Source: Nocardia camponoti
GTDB taxonomy: Bacteria > Actinomycetota > Actinomycetes > Mycobacteriales > Mycobacteriaceae
Assembly (NCBI RefSeq): GCF_014646135.1
Contig: NZ_BMMW01000001.1
Location: forward strand, 1,195,570-1,259,569
Length of the DNA stretch: 64,000 nucleotides
Reading direction: 5' to 3'
The position numbers and the translations under genes were made by a program. The notes beneath the pieces were generated by a model that saw nothing but the letters and a program-made list of their open reading frames with translations, was not told where the DNA came from and did no database searches. Positions 37,317-50,830 of the stretch are shown here, piece by piece (position 1 is the first letter of the stretch; each line of letters opens with the position of its first letter).

Positions 37317-38141
37317 TTACTGCTGGGCCGCCTGGCCGGGGCCCTTGTTGATCTGCGGCGGTGCGGGTTGCTGCGTGGCCGACGTGGCACCCGCGTTGTC
37401 ACCGGCGGGCAACGCGTCGCCACGCATGGACGCGCGGATCTGCTCAAGCTTGCTGTGGCCAGCCATCTGAATGCTCGCCTGCTGTACTTCCATCATGCGC
37501 CCCTGCACCGTGTTCTGCGCGAGCTCGGCAGAACCAAGGGCATTGGCGTAGCGACGTTCGATCTTGTCGCGCACCGCGTCGAGGCTGGGTGTGCTGCCCG
37601 GCGCGGACAGGGTGGAGTCCATCTGCTGCAGCGAGGCCGATACCTGCTCCTGCATCTTGGCCTGCTCAAGCTGCGACAACAGCTTGGTGCGCTCAGCGAC
37701 CTTCTGCTGCAACATCATCGCGTTCTGCTCGACAGCCTTCTTCGCCTGCGCGGCCGCCTGTAGCGACTGGTCGTGCAGCACCTTGAGGTCTTCGACCGAC
37801 TGCTCGGCCGTGACGAGCTGAGCGGCGAACGCCTCGGCGGCGTTGGTGTACTGAATCGCCTTCTCCGCGTCGCCCGCGCCCGCGGCCTGGTCGGCCAGCG
37901 TGACCGCCTGTCGCGCGTTGGCGTTGAGCTTTTCGACCTCGTCGAGCTGTCGGCTCAGCTTCATCTCCAGCTGACGCTGGTTGCCGATCACCGATGCCGC
38001 CTGCTGCGACAGCGCCTGATGCTGGCGCTGCGCCTCCTCGATCGCCTGCTGAATCTGAACCTTCGGATCCGCATGCTCTTCGATCTTGGAGTCGAAGAGG
38101 GCCATCAGATACTTCCAGGCCTTCGCGAACGGATTAGCCAT
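37317..38141 (-). CDS. pspA: Phage shock protein PspA/IM30
   Basis: 274 residues. PspA family: [20 protein letters not shown] amphipathic start that binds stressed membranes, then long coiled-coil helices ([39 protein letters not shown]). A Gln/Pro/Gly/Ala-rich tail ends at 37317. It is the homologue of mycobacterial Rv2744c (35-kDa antigen). ESCRT-III-like assembly repairs membranes. In mycobacteria it binds and inhibits ClgR, the product of the gene upstream. The 136-bp gap before it shows an interrupted GAGAG/CTCTC repeat but no definite promoter. Confidence 0.95.
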   Translation of the reverse strand: MANPFAKAWKYLMALFDSKIEEHADPKVQIQQAIEEAQRQHQALSQQAASVIGNQRQLEMKLSRQLDEVEKLNANARQAVTLADQAAGAGDAEKAIQYTNAAEAFAAQLVTAEQSVEDLKVLHDQSLQAAAQAKKAVEQNAMMLQQKVAERTKLLSQLEQAKMQEQVSASLQQMDSTLSAPGSTPSLDAVRDKIERRYANALGSAELAQNTVQGRMMEVQQASIQMAGHSKLEQIRASMRGDALPAGDNAGATSATQQPAPPQINKGPGQAAQQ

Positions 38142-38277
38142 CGATTGATCCCGCCTCCATCTGTGCGTCGCGCGTGCGACTGGGGACTTCCAAAACCTTG
38201 CACTAACTACGAGAGAGAATCTATCCGCTCTCGCGGGCTATGCGCAGCGCTCCCACTTCGATCGTGGGCTGGGCGCC

Positions 38278-38718
38278 TCACATTCCCTTCACCAGGACAA
38301 GCATTTCCGCACGCGGCGCGGGGATGACGATGCGCGTGTCCTCCGCGATCCCGATCCGCCCCGAGGTGCCCGATGCCGCCGACGCTGATGCCGCGGCCGG
38401 GCCCTCAGCGGGTTCGGCGGGCGCTGCTTCGGCCTCTTCACGCGCACTTGGCCCGGTGAGCGCGGGCTCGCGTGGCGCGGAACCGTCGGCGCTCGCCATC
38501 AGCGTGCTGACGTCCCACAGCACCCGCGACAGCGGCAGGTCGAGTGCTTCGCAAATGGCGGCGAGCAGCTCCGACGACGCCTCTTTTCGCCCCCGCTCGA
38601 CTTCGGACAGGTACCCGAGGCTTACGCGCGCCGAGGTTGACACCTCGCGCAGCGTTCGATGCTGGGCCAGACGCGCACGCCGCAGACTGTCCCCGATTGC
38701 CTCCCGCAGCAGCGTCAT
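38278..38718 (-). CDS. clgR: ClgR, XRE-family transcriptional activator
   Basis: About 146 residues from ATG 38718 with GGAGGAG upstream; a GTG-started frame is 5 residues longer. The Cro/C1 helix-turn-helix spans about residues 10-65: [42 protein letters not shown] disordered Glu/Ala/Pro linker follows, then a conserved C-terminal segment (ILVKG-type end LVLVKGM) that in relatives is recognised by ClpP proteases. ClgR activates clp genes and the psp operon. A SigE-type promoter precedes it. Confidence 0.93.
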   Translation of the reverse strand: MTLLREAIGDSLRRARLAQHRTLREVSTSARVSLGYLSEVERGRKEASSELLAAICEALDLPLSRVLWDVSTLMASADGSAPREPALTGPSAREEAEAAPAEPAEGPAAASASAASGTSGRIGIAEDTRIVIPAPRAEMLVLVKGM

Positions 38719-38773
38719 CTCGTTCTCCTCCACCTCGGGTCACCGCCGTAGCGGCGTTACCTCTTTCTGGCAC

Positions 38774-38800
38774 AACGTCGAGCAATCGCCGCTGGTTCCC
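38774..38800 (-). promoter_or_regulatory. SigE-type (ECF) promoter of clgR
   Basis: On the minus strand GGGAAC (38800-38795), 17 nt, then CGTT (38777-38774), about 55 nt before the ATG. This fits the mycobacterial SigE/SigH pattern GGAAC...CGTT, and clgR is SigE-dependent in M. tuberculosis. Confidence 0.65.
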
Positions 38801-38808
38801 GAGTACCC

Positions 38809-39312
38809 CTACTTAGGGTCAGGAATCCGCGTCGGTGTCGCGACGGTCACAGCGGCAAGCAATTCCCGCACCGCCGCCGCGACCGCGCCGGTTCTGATCG
38901 TCGCGCGGTCACCGGCCAGTTTCAACCCGATGACGGTGCTTTGTTCAGCCCCTGCCAATCCGAGGTATACCGTCCCGACCGGGTGCCCGTCTTGGGAATC
39001 GGGTCCGGCAACCCCGGTAATGCCGATTCCCCAATCGGCACCACACCGCGTGCGCGCGCCCTGGGCGAGCTGCACGGCGGTGGTCGCCGATACCGGTCCA
39101 TCGGTGGCGAGCACTTCCTCGGATACGCCTGCGAGCTGGTGTTTTAGGTCGGTCGCGTAGACGATCAGCCCGCCGCGCAGCACCGCGCTCGCGCCTGGAA
39201 CGTCGGCGATCGTGGCGGCGATCAAGCCTGCCGTCAACGATTCAGCGGTCGCGACCGTCTGCGAGGCAGCGATCAACGCGGCGACAAGTTCGACGACGGG
39301 CGCGCCGGTCAT
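38809..39312 (-). CDS. cinA: CinA C-terminal domain protein (NMN amidohydrolase-like)
   Basis: About 167 residues from ATG 39312, whose ATGA overlaps the pgsA stop. CinA C-terminal (PncC) domain alone: TVATAESLTAGLIAATIADVPGAS, then WGIGITGVAGPDSQDGHPVG. PncC enzymes deamidate nicotinamide mononucleotide to recycle NAD. The N-terminal MoaB-like domain of long CinA is absent, as is usual for this locus in actinobacteria. Confidence 0.9.
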   Translation of the reverse strand: MTGAPVVELVAALIAASQTVATAESLTAGLIAATIADVPGASAVLRGGLIVYATDLKHQLAGVSEEVLATDGPVSATTAVQLAQGARTRCGADWGIGITGVAGPDSQDGHPVGTVYLGLAGAEQSTVIGLKLAGDRATIRTGAVAAAVRELLAAVTVATPTRIPDPK

Positions 39313-39944
39313 GCGCGTCGCGCCCGACCACCGGCCACCCACACCCGCGCGGCTTGGCCGACGTAATCCAGGCCCGTGACCACGGTCAATGCCAGCGCCG
39401 CGTACATCAACGCCATTCCCGCGGTCGCGAACGCCCCCGACAGCGGCAAAACCAGCAACGCGATGGCGACCGACTGCACGAGCGTCTTAAGTTTGCCGCC
39501 GCGACCAGCGGGTATCACTCCACGACGCACAACAATAAGCCGCAGCAGCGTGACGCCAACTTCGCGCCCGCAAATCACCAGCGTGATCCACCAGGGGAGG
39601 TCGCCCAGCATCGACAGCCCGATCAGTGCCGCACCGATGAGCGCCTTGTCGGCGATCGGGTCGGCCAATTTGCCGAAATCGGTCACCAAACCGTATTTGC
39701 GGGCGAGTTGCCCGTCGAAGCGATCAGTGATCGCGGCGAGCCCGAAAATCGCAGCGGCGACCACCCGCCAGCGAGTCTCGTGACCCCCGTCAACGAACAA
39801 CGCCCACACGAAAAGCGGGACAAGCACAATGCGCGCGATGGTCAACACATTGGCGATATTGAGCAGGGGAACTCCCGCTTCGGCACGGTCGTGCGAACCC
39901 TGCGGGGCTAGCTCACGGTTGATCTCATCGGGCTGCACGCTCAT
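39309..39944 (-). CDS. pgsA: CDP-diacylglycerol-glycerol-3-phosphate phosphatidyltransferase PgsA
   Basis: About 211 residues from ATG 39944 (AGGGTGGGG upstream). CDP-alcohol phosphotransferase signature D-x2-DG-x2-AR-x8-G-x3-D-x3-D is complete: TDRFDGQLAR then GKLADPIADK. Several TM helices. It makes phosphatidylglycerophosphate for phosphatidylglycerol and cardiolipin. cinA follows by a 4-nt overlap, and clgR-pspA lie downstream of that, as in mycobacteria. Confidence 0.92.
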   Translation of the reverse strand: MSVQPDEINRELAPQGSHDRAEAGVPLLNIANVLTIARIVLVPLFVWALFVDGGHETRWRVVAAAIFGLAAITDRFDGQLARKYGLVTDFGKLADPIADKALIGAALIGLSMLGDLPWWITLVICGREVGVTLLRLIVVRRGVIPAGRGGKLKTLVQSVAIALLVLPLSGAFATAGMALMYAALALTVVTGLDYVGQAARVWVAGGRARRA

Positions 39945-40204
39945 GCCCCACCCTCTCGGCACGCACCGACATAGCGCCGCGCATCTGACTCATCGCGCGC
40001 GGTTTGCTCGCACCCGTCGTGCCGCGATGTCCGGTCGTGTTGCCCGGCGCGATGCGGTGAGCGGAACGACAGGATGTGCGGCACACGTTCAGACTATCGG
40101 TAACCGGGCCGACTAATGTGCACCCCATGACCTCACGGGGACCACTGGGTGGTTCGACCAGCGACATACAGCCCTCATCGCCGCCGCATGCCAGGGCGCG
40201 CGCG

Positions 40205-40702
40205 ATGTCGGATGTCGCTGTGCGACGAGCCCGTACCTCGGATGTCCCGGAAATCAAACGCCTTGTCGATGAGTACGCCGGTCGCATCCTCCTGGAAAAG
40301 AATCTCGTCACTCTCTATGAATCGGTGCAGGAATTTTGGGTTGCTGAAGTCGACGGGCGCGTCGTCGGCTGCGGTGCGCTGCACGTGTTGTGGGCCGATT
40401 TGGGCGAGATTCGCACTGTCGCGGTCGACCCTGCCGTCAAGGGCCGTGGCGTCGGCGGCATCGTCGTGGAGCGGCTGATCGCGGTCGCGCGCGCGTTGCA
40501 GTTGCAGCGGGTGTTCGTGCTGACCTTCGAAACCGACTTCTTCGCCAGGCACGGCTTTATCGAGATCGACGGCACCCCGGTGACGGCCGAGGTGTACGCC
40601 GAGATGTGTCGCTCCTACGACACCGGCGTAGCCGAATTCCTCGATCTGAGCTACGTCAAGCCCAACACCCTGGGCAATACCCGCATGTTGCTGACCCTGT
40701 AA
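40205..40702 (+). CDS. argA: N-acetylglutamate synthase (GNAT family, Rv2747-type ArgA)
   Basis: About 165 residues from ATG 40205 (AGGG upstream); an in-frame ATG at 40127 is possible. Nearly the whole protein resembles Rv2747: VRRARTSDVPEIKRLVDEYA, the ILLEKNLVTLYESVQEFWVA stretch, acetyl-CoA site VDPAVKGRGVGGIVVERL, FETDFFARHGF and the end DLSYVKPNTLGNTRML. It acetylates glutamate (possibly glutamine) for arginine synthesis; it is a stand-alone GNAT, unlike E. coli ArgA. Divergent from pgsA across 260 bp, where TTCAGAC...TAATGT could be a promoter but is not certain. Confidence 0.92.
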   Translation: MSDVAVRRARTSDVPEIKRLVDEYAGRILLEKNLVTLYESVQEFWVAEVDGRVVGCGALHVLWADLGEIRTVAVDPAVKGRGVGGIVVERLIAVARALQLQRVFVLTFETDFFARHGFIEIDGTPVTAEVYAEMCRSYDTGVAEFLDLSYVKPNTLGNTRMLLTL

Positions 40703-40718
40703 GGAAAGTTGAGTAGCT

Positions 40719-41009
40719 GTGCCTATCTTCGCCGTGCATTACACCTACACCGAGGCAACCGCCGCCGATCGACTCGCGAATCGGCCCGAGCATCGCGGCT
40801 GGCTCAACGCGCTCGTCGCCGACGGCACCGTGCTGTCGAGCGGCCCCTACCCCGACGGCAGCGGCGCGCTGTTGCTGTTCTCCTTCGACGGTGACGCCGC
40901 CGCGCTCGCCGAGTTCCTCGGCAACGACCCGTTCGCCAAGCTCGGCCTCATCGAAGCCGTGCGCGTTGTCGAGTGGCTGCCGGTGATGGGCGCGTTCGCC
41001 GCCGAATAG
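40719..41009 (+). CDS. YciI-like family protein
   Basis: 96 residues from GTG 40719 (AAGGAAAG upstream). Small ferredoxin-like fold: PIFAVHYTYTEATAADRLANRP with HRGWLNALVADGTVLSSGPY and a conserved DPFAKLGLIE end. The His residue and Asp in this fold may be catalytic, but the function of YciI proteins is unresolved. It follows argA by 16 bp, so it shares its message, and ends at a strong terminator. Confidence 0.88.
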   Translation: MPIFAVHYTYTEATAADRLANRPEHRGWLNALVADGTVLSSGPYPDGSGALLLFSFDGDAAALAEFLGNDPFAKLGLIEAVRVVEWLPVMGAFAAE

Positions 41010-41021
41010 TCCGCCAACAAC

Positions 41022-41055
41022 AAAGCGCGCCCACTTGAGCAAGTGGGCGCGCTTT
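41022..41055. terminator. Intrinsic terminator, convergent with terC
   Basis: Perfect 15-bp stem AAAGCGCGCCCACTT / AAGTGGGCGCGCTTT around GAGC, followed by TT and preceded by an A-rich run, so it can serve both strands. Confidence 0.93.
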
Positions 41056-41063
41056 TTCGATTT

Positions 41064-42041
41064 CTACGCTTGACGGCCGCGCGTGCGCAGCAAACTCGCG
41101 ACGGTCGCGACAACGAGAATGCCGATGATCACCCCAAGCGACAGCGGCGTCGAAATCTCGGGCACGGTCACATGCTCGCCCCCGTTGATAAACGGCAACG
41201 TGTTCTCGTGCAGCGCGTGCATCACCAACTTCACGCCAATGAACGCGAGAATCGCGGCAAGCCCGTAGGACAGGTAGACGAGCCGGTCAAGCAGGCCGCC
41301 GATGAGGAAGAACAGCTGTCGCAGGCCCATCAGCGCGAACGCGTTGGCGGTGAAAACCAGGTATGGCTCGGACGTCAGGCCGTAAATGGCCGGAATCGAG
41401 TCGAGCGCGAAAAGCAGATCGGCGAAACCAATCGCGACCAGCGCGAGCAGCAACGGCGTCACCACGCGCTTGCCATCAACGCGGGTGATGAGCTTGTCGC
41501 CGTCGTAAGAATCAGTGGTCGGCAGGAATTTCTTGATAAGCACGGTGATCCGACTGTCGACCTGCTGTTCGTGTTCGACCTCGTGGCCGCTCTCGCGCAG
41601 CAATTTCACCGCCGTGAAGATCAAAAACGCGCCGAACAGGTAGAACACCCAGCTAAACGCACTGATCGCGGCAGCGCCGACGGCGATGAATGCGCCGCGC
41701 ATCACCAGCGCGAGCACGATGCCGATGAGCAGCACCTTCTGCTGGTACATCCTCGGCACCGCGAAGCTGGACATGATGATCAAGAAGATGAACAGGTTGT
41801 CGACTGAGAGCGCTTTCTCGGTCACAAAGCCCGCGTAGTACTCGCCCGCGTACGTGCCGCCCCACTGCCAGGCGACGTAGCCACCGAACGCGAGCGCGAG
41901 CCCGATGTAGACCGCCGACCAGATTCCCGACTCCTTGAACGTCGGTTCGTGCGGCGTTCTGACGTGGGCAAAGAAGTCGAAGACGAACAAGCCGGCGATC
42001 ACAACGCCGGTGATCACCCATTCGAGCGCGGTTACGTTCAT
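41064..42041 (-). CDS. TerC family integral membrane protein
   Basis: 325 residues with nine or so TM helices. TerC hallmarks: KALSVDNLFIFLIIMSSF and FADLLFALDSIPAIYGLT, each with an acidic residue inside the membrane, proposed to bind Mn or other metal ions. Members export Mn2+ or help metallate secreted proteins, others link to tellurite resistance. Only 27 bp separate its start from the ftsK stop upstream, so it is likely read from the ftsK transcript; no yybP-ykoY riboswitch is present in that gap. Confidence 0.9.
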   Translation of the reverse strand: MNVTALEWVITGVVIAGLFVFDFFAHVRTPHEPTFKESGIWSAVYIGLALAFGGYVAWQWGGTYAGEYYAGFVTEKALSVDNLFIFLIIMSSFAVPRMYQQKVLLIGIVLALVMRGAFIAVGAAAISAFSWVFYLFGAFLIFTAVKLLRESGHEVEHEQQVDSRITVLIKKFLPTTDSYDGDKLITRVDGKRVVTPLLLALVAIGFADLLFALDSIPAIYGLTSEPYLVFTANAFALMGLRQLFFLIGGLLDRLVYLSYGLAAILAFIGVKLVMHALHENTLPFINGGEHVTVPEISTPLSLGVIIGILVVATVASLLRTRGRQA

Positions 42042-42068
42042 GAGGCCATCATGCCTGAAATGTCCGTT

Positions 42069-44642
42069 TCACTCGTTAGCGGCTGGGTCCCCTCCACGAA
42101 TCGACCACAGTAGCCCGTCCAGTTCGTCCGGCTTGATCAACACGTCGCGCGCTTTGGAACCTTCGCTCGGGCCAACGACGCCACGGGTTTCCATCAGGTC
42201 CATCAACCGGCCCGCCTTGGCGAACCCGACGCGCAACTTGCGCTGCAACATCGACGTCGACCCGAACTGCGACGTGACAACCAATTCGACGGCCTGCAAC
42301 AGCACATCCATGTCGTCGCCGATATCGGGATCAACGTCCTTGACCTCGCCCGCCTTGGCGGCGGTGACCCCTTCCTGATACTCCGGCTCGGCCTGGGTCT
42401 TGCTGAAGTCGACCACCGCCGCGATCTCCTCATCGGAGATGAACGCGCCCTGCAAGCGAGTCGGTTTGCCCGCGCCCATCGGCAGGAAAAGGCCGTCGCC
42501 CATGCCGATGAGCTTTTCCGCGCCGGGCTGATCGAGGATGACGCGCGAGTCGGTGAGCGACGACGTCGCGAACGCCAACCGCGACGGCACGTTGGTCTTG
42601 ATCAGACCGGTCACCACGTCGACCGACGGTCGCTGCGTCGCCAAAACCAGGTGAATCCCGGCAGCGCGCGCCTTCTGCGTGATGCGCACGATCGCGTCTT
42701 CGACGTCGCGCGGCGCGGTCATCATCAGGTCGGCGAGTTCGTCGACGATCGCGAGAATGTAGGGATAGGGCCGGTAGACGCGCTCGCTGCCGAGCGGCGC
42801 GGTGATCTGCCCCGACTTCACCTTGCGGTTGAAGTCGTCGATGTGGCGAACCTTGTTGGCCTGCATGTCCTGATATCGCTGTTCCATCTCCTCAACCAGC
42901 CACGCCAGCGCGGCGGCGGCCTTCTTCGGCTGAGTGATAATGGGCGTGATCAGGTGCGGAATGCCCTCGTACGGCGTGAGTTCCACCATTTTCGGGTCGA
43001 TCAAGATCATCCGCACTTCGTCGGGGGTCGCCCGATGCAGCAGCGAAACCAGCATCGAGTTGACGAAGCTGGACTTACCCGAGCCGGTCGAGCCAGCAAC
43101 AAGCAGGTGCGGCATTTTGGCGAGGTTGGCCGAGACGAATTCGCCTTCGATGTTCTTGCCAAGACCGATGACCAGCGGATGGTGGTCGTTGCGCGTATGC
43201 GGCGACTTCAGCACGTCGGCGAGACGCACGAGTTCGCGGTCGGCGTTGGGCACCTCGATGCCGACGGCCGACTTGCCGGGAATGGGCGCGAGCAACCGCA
43301 CATTCTCGGTCGCGACGGCATAGGCGAGGTTGCGCGCGAGCGCGGTGATTTTCTCGACCTTGACGCCGGGGCCGAGCTCAACCTCGTAACGGGTGACCGT
43401 CGGGCCACGCACGAATCCGGTGACGGCAGCGTCGATTTTGAACTGAACGAGCACCTCGGTAATGGCCTCGATCATCGTTTCGTTGGCCGCCGACCGCTTT
43501 TTGGGCGGGTCGCCGTCGATGAGCAGGTTCAGCGGCGGCAGCGTGTAGTCGCCATCGACAACGCGATCGGTGACGAATTCTGGTTCCGCGGGCGGTGGCG
43601 GCGGTGTTTGGTCGACGGGCGCGACGGTCGGCCGCTTGCGCGCCGGTTTGGGCGCGGGCGCTGGGGCAGGCGCGGCAGCTGGTGCGTCGAAGAGACCGTC
43701 CATCGGTTTCGCGTCGCGCAATGGCGGCTCACCGATGTCGTCGGTGTCGAAGTCGAATGCTGGGGTGGCCGAATCGGTTTCGCCCTTGCGTCGACGCCGT
43801 GACGGCGTGCGATGCACCGGGAAACCGTCGGCGTCGTAGTCGTCGTATCGGTCGTCGGAATGCTGGTCGTCGCCAAGCCCGAAGTACTCACGCAACCGCG
43901 ACGGCACCTCACGCACCGTTGTCCCCGTCAGCAGCAAAACACCAAAAACCATGGCTAGCAACAACACTGGCAACGCGAGCCACGGCGTAAGCCCCTGCCC
44001 GAGCGGTGCGCCGATGAGCCAACCGGCAGCACCGGCCGCGCGCGCTCGACCTGCCGCGTCGCCCGGCGAGCCTGCGGCCAAATGCCACAACCCAAGCACC
44101 GGCAAGACGACAAGCGCGCCGCCTAACACCAAGCGCGGCCGAATTTCTGGATGCGGCTCCGTACGCATCAACACGACAGCGAGCCCGACAAGCAACAGCG
44201 GCGCGACCGCCGCTGCCGATCCACCGACCGCACGCACGATGTCTTCGAGCAGCCGCCCGACCGGGCCGCCAGCGCCCAACCACATCGCCGCGGCGATCAC
44301 GACACTCACCGCGATCAACGCGAGGCCGAAGCCGTCGCGACGGTGCCCCGAATCGAGTTCGCCAGCGCGGCTGAGCGTGCGCGTTGTCGCGCCGACGCCC
44401 CGCGCGAGCAACGTCCAGCCGCTGCCGATGCCACGACCAACGACGGCGAGCGGCGCGGTCGATGACGCGCCCGTAGTCCGGCGAACCGGTCGGCGGGCGG
44501 CAGGTTTCCGTACCTGAGCAGGTGCCGCGCGCCCCCGCGTCGAGGCGCGCGGAGCCGGTGCCGCGGGTTTGCGCGCGCCACGCGACGCCGTCGATGCCGC
44601 CCGCGCGCGCGGCGTCGTTGTGCTACGGGGCTTTGCTGCCAT
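42069..44642 (-). CDS. ftsK: DNA translocase FtsK
   Basis: 857 residues. An Arg/Ala/Thr-rich N-terminus is followed by about four TM helices (residues 100-230), a Pro-rich linker (about 245-370), and the motor. The alpha and beta parts include the Walker A VAGSTGSGKSSFVNSML near residue 515, Walker B LAIVDELADLMM, and ATQRPSVDVVTG. The C-terminal gamma winged helix (LLQAVELVVTSQFGSTSMLQ) reads KOPS to orient DNA pumping. It couples chromosome segregation and XerCD recombination to division. Usual actinobacterial length. Confidence 0.97.
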   Translation of the reverse strand: MAAKPRSTTTPRARAASTASRGARKPAAPAPRASTRGRAAPAQVRKPAARRPVRRTTGASSTAPLAVVGRGIGSGWTLLARGVGATTRTLSRAGELDSGHRRDGFGLALIAVSVVIAAAMWLGAGGPVGRLLEDIVRAVGGSAAAVAPLLLVGLAVVLMRTEPHPEIRPRLVLGGALVVLPVLGLWHLAAGSPGDAAGRARAAGAAGWLIGAPLGQGLTPWLALPVLLLAMVFGVLLLTGTTVREVPSRLREYFGLGDDQHSDDRYDDYDADGFPVHRTPSRRRRKGETDSATPAFDFDTDDIGEPPLRDAKPMDGLFDAPAAAPAPAPAPKPARKRPTVAPVDQTPPPPPAEPEFVTDRVVDGDYTLPPLNLLIDGDPPKKRSAANETMIEAITEVLVQFKIDAAVTGFVRGPTVTRYEVELGPGVKVEKITALARNLAYAVATENVRLLAPIPGKSAVGIEVPNADRELVRLADVLKSPHTRNDHHPLVIGLGKNIEGEFVSANLAKMPHLLVAGSTGSGKSSFVNSMLVSLLHRATPDEVRMILIDPKMVELTPYEGIPHLITPIITQPKKAAAALAWLVEEMEQRYQDMQANKVRHIDDFNRKVKSGQITAPLGSERVYRPYPYILAIVDELADLMMTAPRDVEDAIVRITQKARAAGIHLVLATQRPSVDVVTGLIKTNVPSRLAFATSSLTDSRVILDQPGAEKLIGMGDGLFLPMGAGKPTRLQGAFISDEEIAAVVDFSKTQAEPEYQEGVTAAKAGEVKDVDPDIGDDMDVLLQAVELVVTSQFGSTSMLQRKLRVGFAKAGRLMDLMETRGVVGPSEGSKARDVLIKPDELDGLLWSIRGGDPAANE

Positions 44643-44899
44643 GTCATCAGGCTAACGGTCAACGCCCCACCCAGACCATCGGCAACACTGGCACCAGCCG
44701 AGCTGGGCGGTGTTTGCGCAGGTGAGCCGCGTTGCCGACCCACCGACAAACTCTGCGTTTCGCGGTTAACCGCTTGCCGAATCCTTGCCGCGCGCCTACG
44801 AGACCTGTTGTGCGGCTAGCGCAATCAACGTTTCGGTCGGTACGTTGACTGCGCTCCATCGGGTCAACGACCCGGCTGCTTACGAAGGGGAAGCAACAA
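44643..44899. other. Divergent intergenic region ftsK / DUF4189 gene
   Basis: 257 bp without a convincing gene. It contains a perfect 12-bp palindrome GCGGTTAACCGC at 44762-44773 and a hairpin CGGGTC-aac-GACCCG at 44860-44874 in the leader of the DUF4189 gene. A TTGACT near 44845 could be a -35 element but no clear -10 was found. A partial RecA-NDp half-motif faces ftsK (see rejected items). Confidence 0.5.
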
Positions 44900-45298
44900 G
44901 TGAAGAGAATGTTCACCAGCGCCGCGGTGCTGGTCGCCACCACCGCGGGCCTGTTCGCGGGCAACATCGCGCCCGCTCAGGCGCAGGGCGGCAACTACTA
45001 CGGCGCGATCGCGGCGAATGTCCGTGCTGGCGTTTATGGCTACGCCCAGGATTACGACAGCTACTCGGCAGCGCGGTCGGCCGCGATCAACGCGTGCGCT
45101 GGTGCGGGCGGCGGCGGTGGCTGCGCGGTCAAGGTGTCCTACCGCAACGGATGTGGCGCGATCTCAATCTCGAAGGGCTGGTGGGGTTTTGGTTCCGCGT
45201 CGACCCTCCAGGGCGCGAAGCGTGAAGCACTGAATGCCAACCCGGGTGCCGGTGCGTTCATCAAGCACTGGAACTGCACAAGCAACTACTCGCTCTGA
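44900..45298 (+). CDS. Secreted DUF4189 protein
   Basis: 132 residues from GTG 44900 (GAAGGGGAAG upstream). A Sec signal peptide ends near APAQAQG (about residue 28). The mature ~100 residues show DUF4189: YYGAIAANV..., four cysteines (INACAGAG, GGCAVKVSYRNGCG, HWNCTSN) likely as disulfides, and a GWWGFGSASTLQGAKREAL end. Similar small exported proteins are common in mycobacteria and rhodococci; role unknown. The lipoprotein gene follows by 29 bp. Confidence 0.85.
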   Translation: MKRMFTSAAVLVATTAGLFAGNIAPAQAQGGNYYGAIAANVRAGVYGYAQDYDSYSAARSAAINACAGAGGGGGCAVKVSYRNGCGAISISKGWWGFGSASTLQGAKREALNANPGAGAFIKHWNCTSNYSL

Positions 45299-45327
45299 CC
45301 GCGCTCACTCCCAAGGGAAAAACAACC

Positions 45328-45879
45328 GTGCGTAATCGTTCACTGAAGACCGCGGCGGCCGTGGTGGCCGCTGTCGCCACCCTCGGCCTTGCCGCGTGCA
45401 GTTCGACCGACTCGTCGACCGGGACCGAAACCAGCGCCAAGCCCGCTGGTGGCCAGTTCGAAACCGGCGACAAGGCACCGGTCAAGGAAGAGGGCGTCGA
45501 GCCTGTCGCCACGCCCGCGCCCAACCTGCCCAAGCCGACCGCTGAGGAGCTCAACGCGCGCCTTAACAAGGCGCTCGCTGGTCTGCTGACTGGCGACGAG
45601 AAGAAGACCTACATCGAGGATGCCGACAAGGATCCGATGCTGGTCGACAAGTTCGTTGACGCGGCGAAGAAGAACAACGTCAAGGCGGCGATCACCAATG
45701 TGCCCGACGCCAAGGACGGCAAGATCCGCGCCGGTGCCGACGTGACCATCGACGGCAGCCCGGTCAAGGACGCGTTCGTCGACTTCGTCGCCGACGGTGA
45801 TTCATGGAAGGTGTCACACACGTTCGCGTGCAACATCGTGAAGTCGGCCAAGCTCGATTCGGCCGCCTGCCAGGCGTAA
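45328..45879 (+). CDS. Lipoprotein with MTB12-like low-molecular-weight antigen domain
   Basis: 183 residues from GTG 45328 (AAGGGAAA upstream). Lipobox TLGLAAC, then a Ser/Thr/Pro linker of about 50 residues and a C-terminal domain (NARLNKALAGLLTGDEKKTY to FVADGDSWKVSHTFACNIV) with alternating strands that recalls the MTB12/CFP-2 family of secreted mycobacterial antigens (SnoaL-like fold). Identification is by pattern only. It is closed by a strong terminator shared with RNase J. Confidence 0.72.
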   Translation: MRNRSLKTAAAVVAAVATLGLAACSSTDSSTGTETSAKPAGGQFETGDKAPVKEEGVEPVATPAPNLPKPTAEELNARLNKALAGLLTGDEKKTYIEDADKDPMLVDKFVDAAKKNNVKAAITNVPDAKDGKIRAGADVTIDGSPVKDAFVDFVADGDSWKVSHTFACNIVKSAKLDSAACQA

Positions 45880-45884
45880 CAACC

Positions 45885-45930
45885 AAAAACGCAGGGCGCC
45901 AACGGTTTTCGTTGACGCCCTGCGTTTTTT
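45885..45930. terminator. Bidirectional intrinsic terminator before RNase J end
   Basis: AAAACGCAGGGCG pairs perfectly with CGCCCTGCGTTTT; a one-base mismatch separates an inner CAACG/CGTTG helix. An A-run leads and a T-run follows, so it can stop both convergent transcripts. Confidence 0.93.
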
Positions 45931-45936
45931 GCGTTC

Positions 45937-50806
<4,870 letters not shown>

Positions 50807-50830
50807 GCCAGAGGGGTCTGACAAGTTTGC

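Noticed and set aside
42042..42068. yybP-ykoY (Mn2+) riboswitch before terC
   Set aside because: Only 27 bp lie between ftsK and terC, too short for the structure.
44727..44749. RecA-NDp-like motif upstream of ftsK
   Set aside because: TTGTCGGTG is present, but the place of TAnnnT reads ACGCGG, so it is only a half-match.
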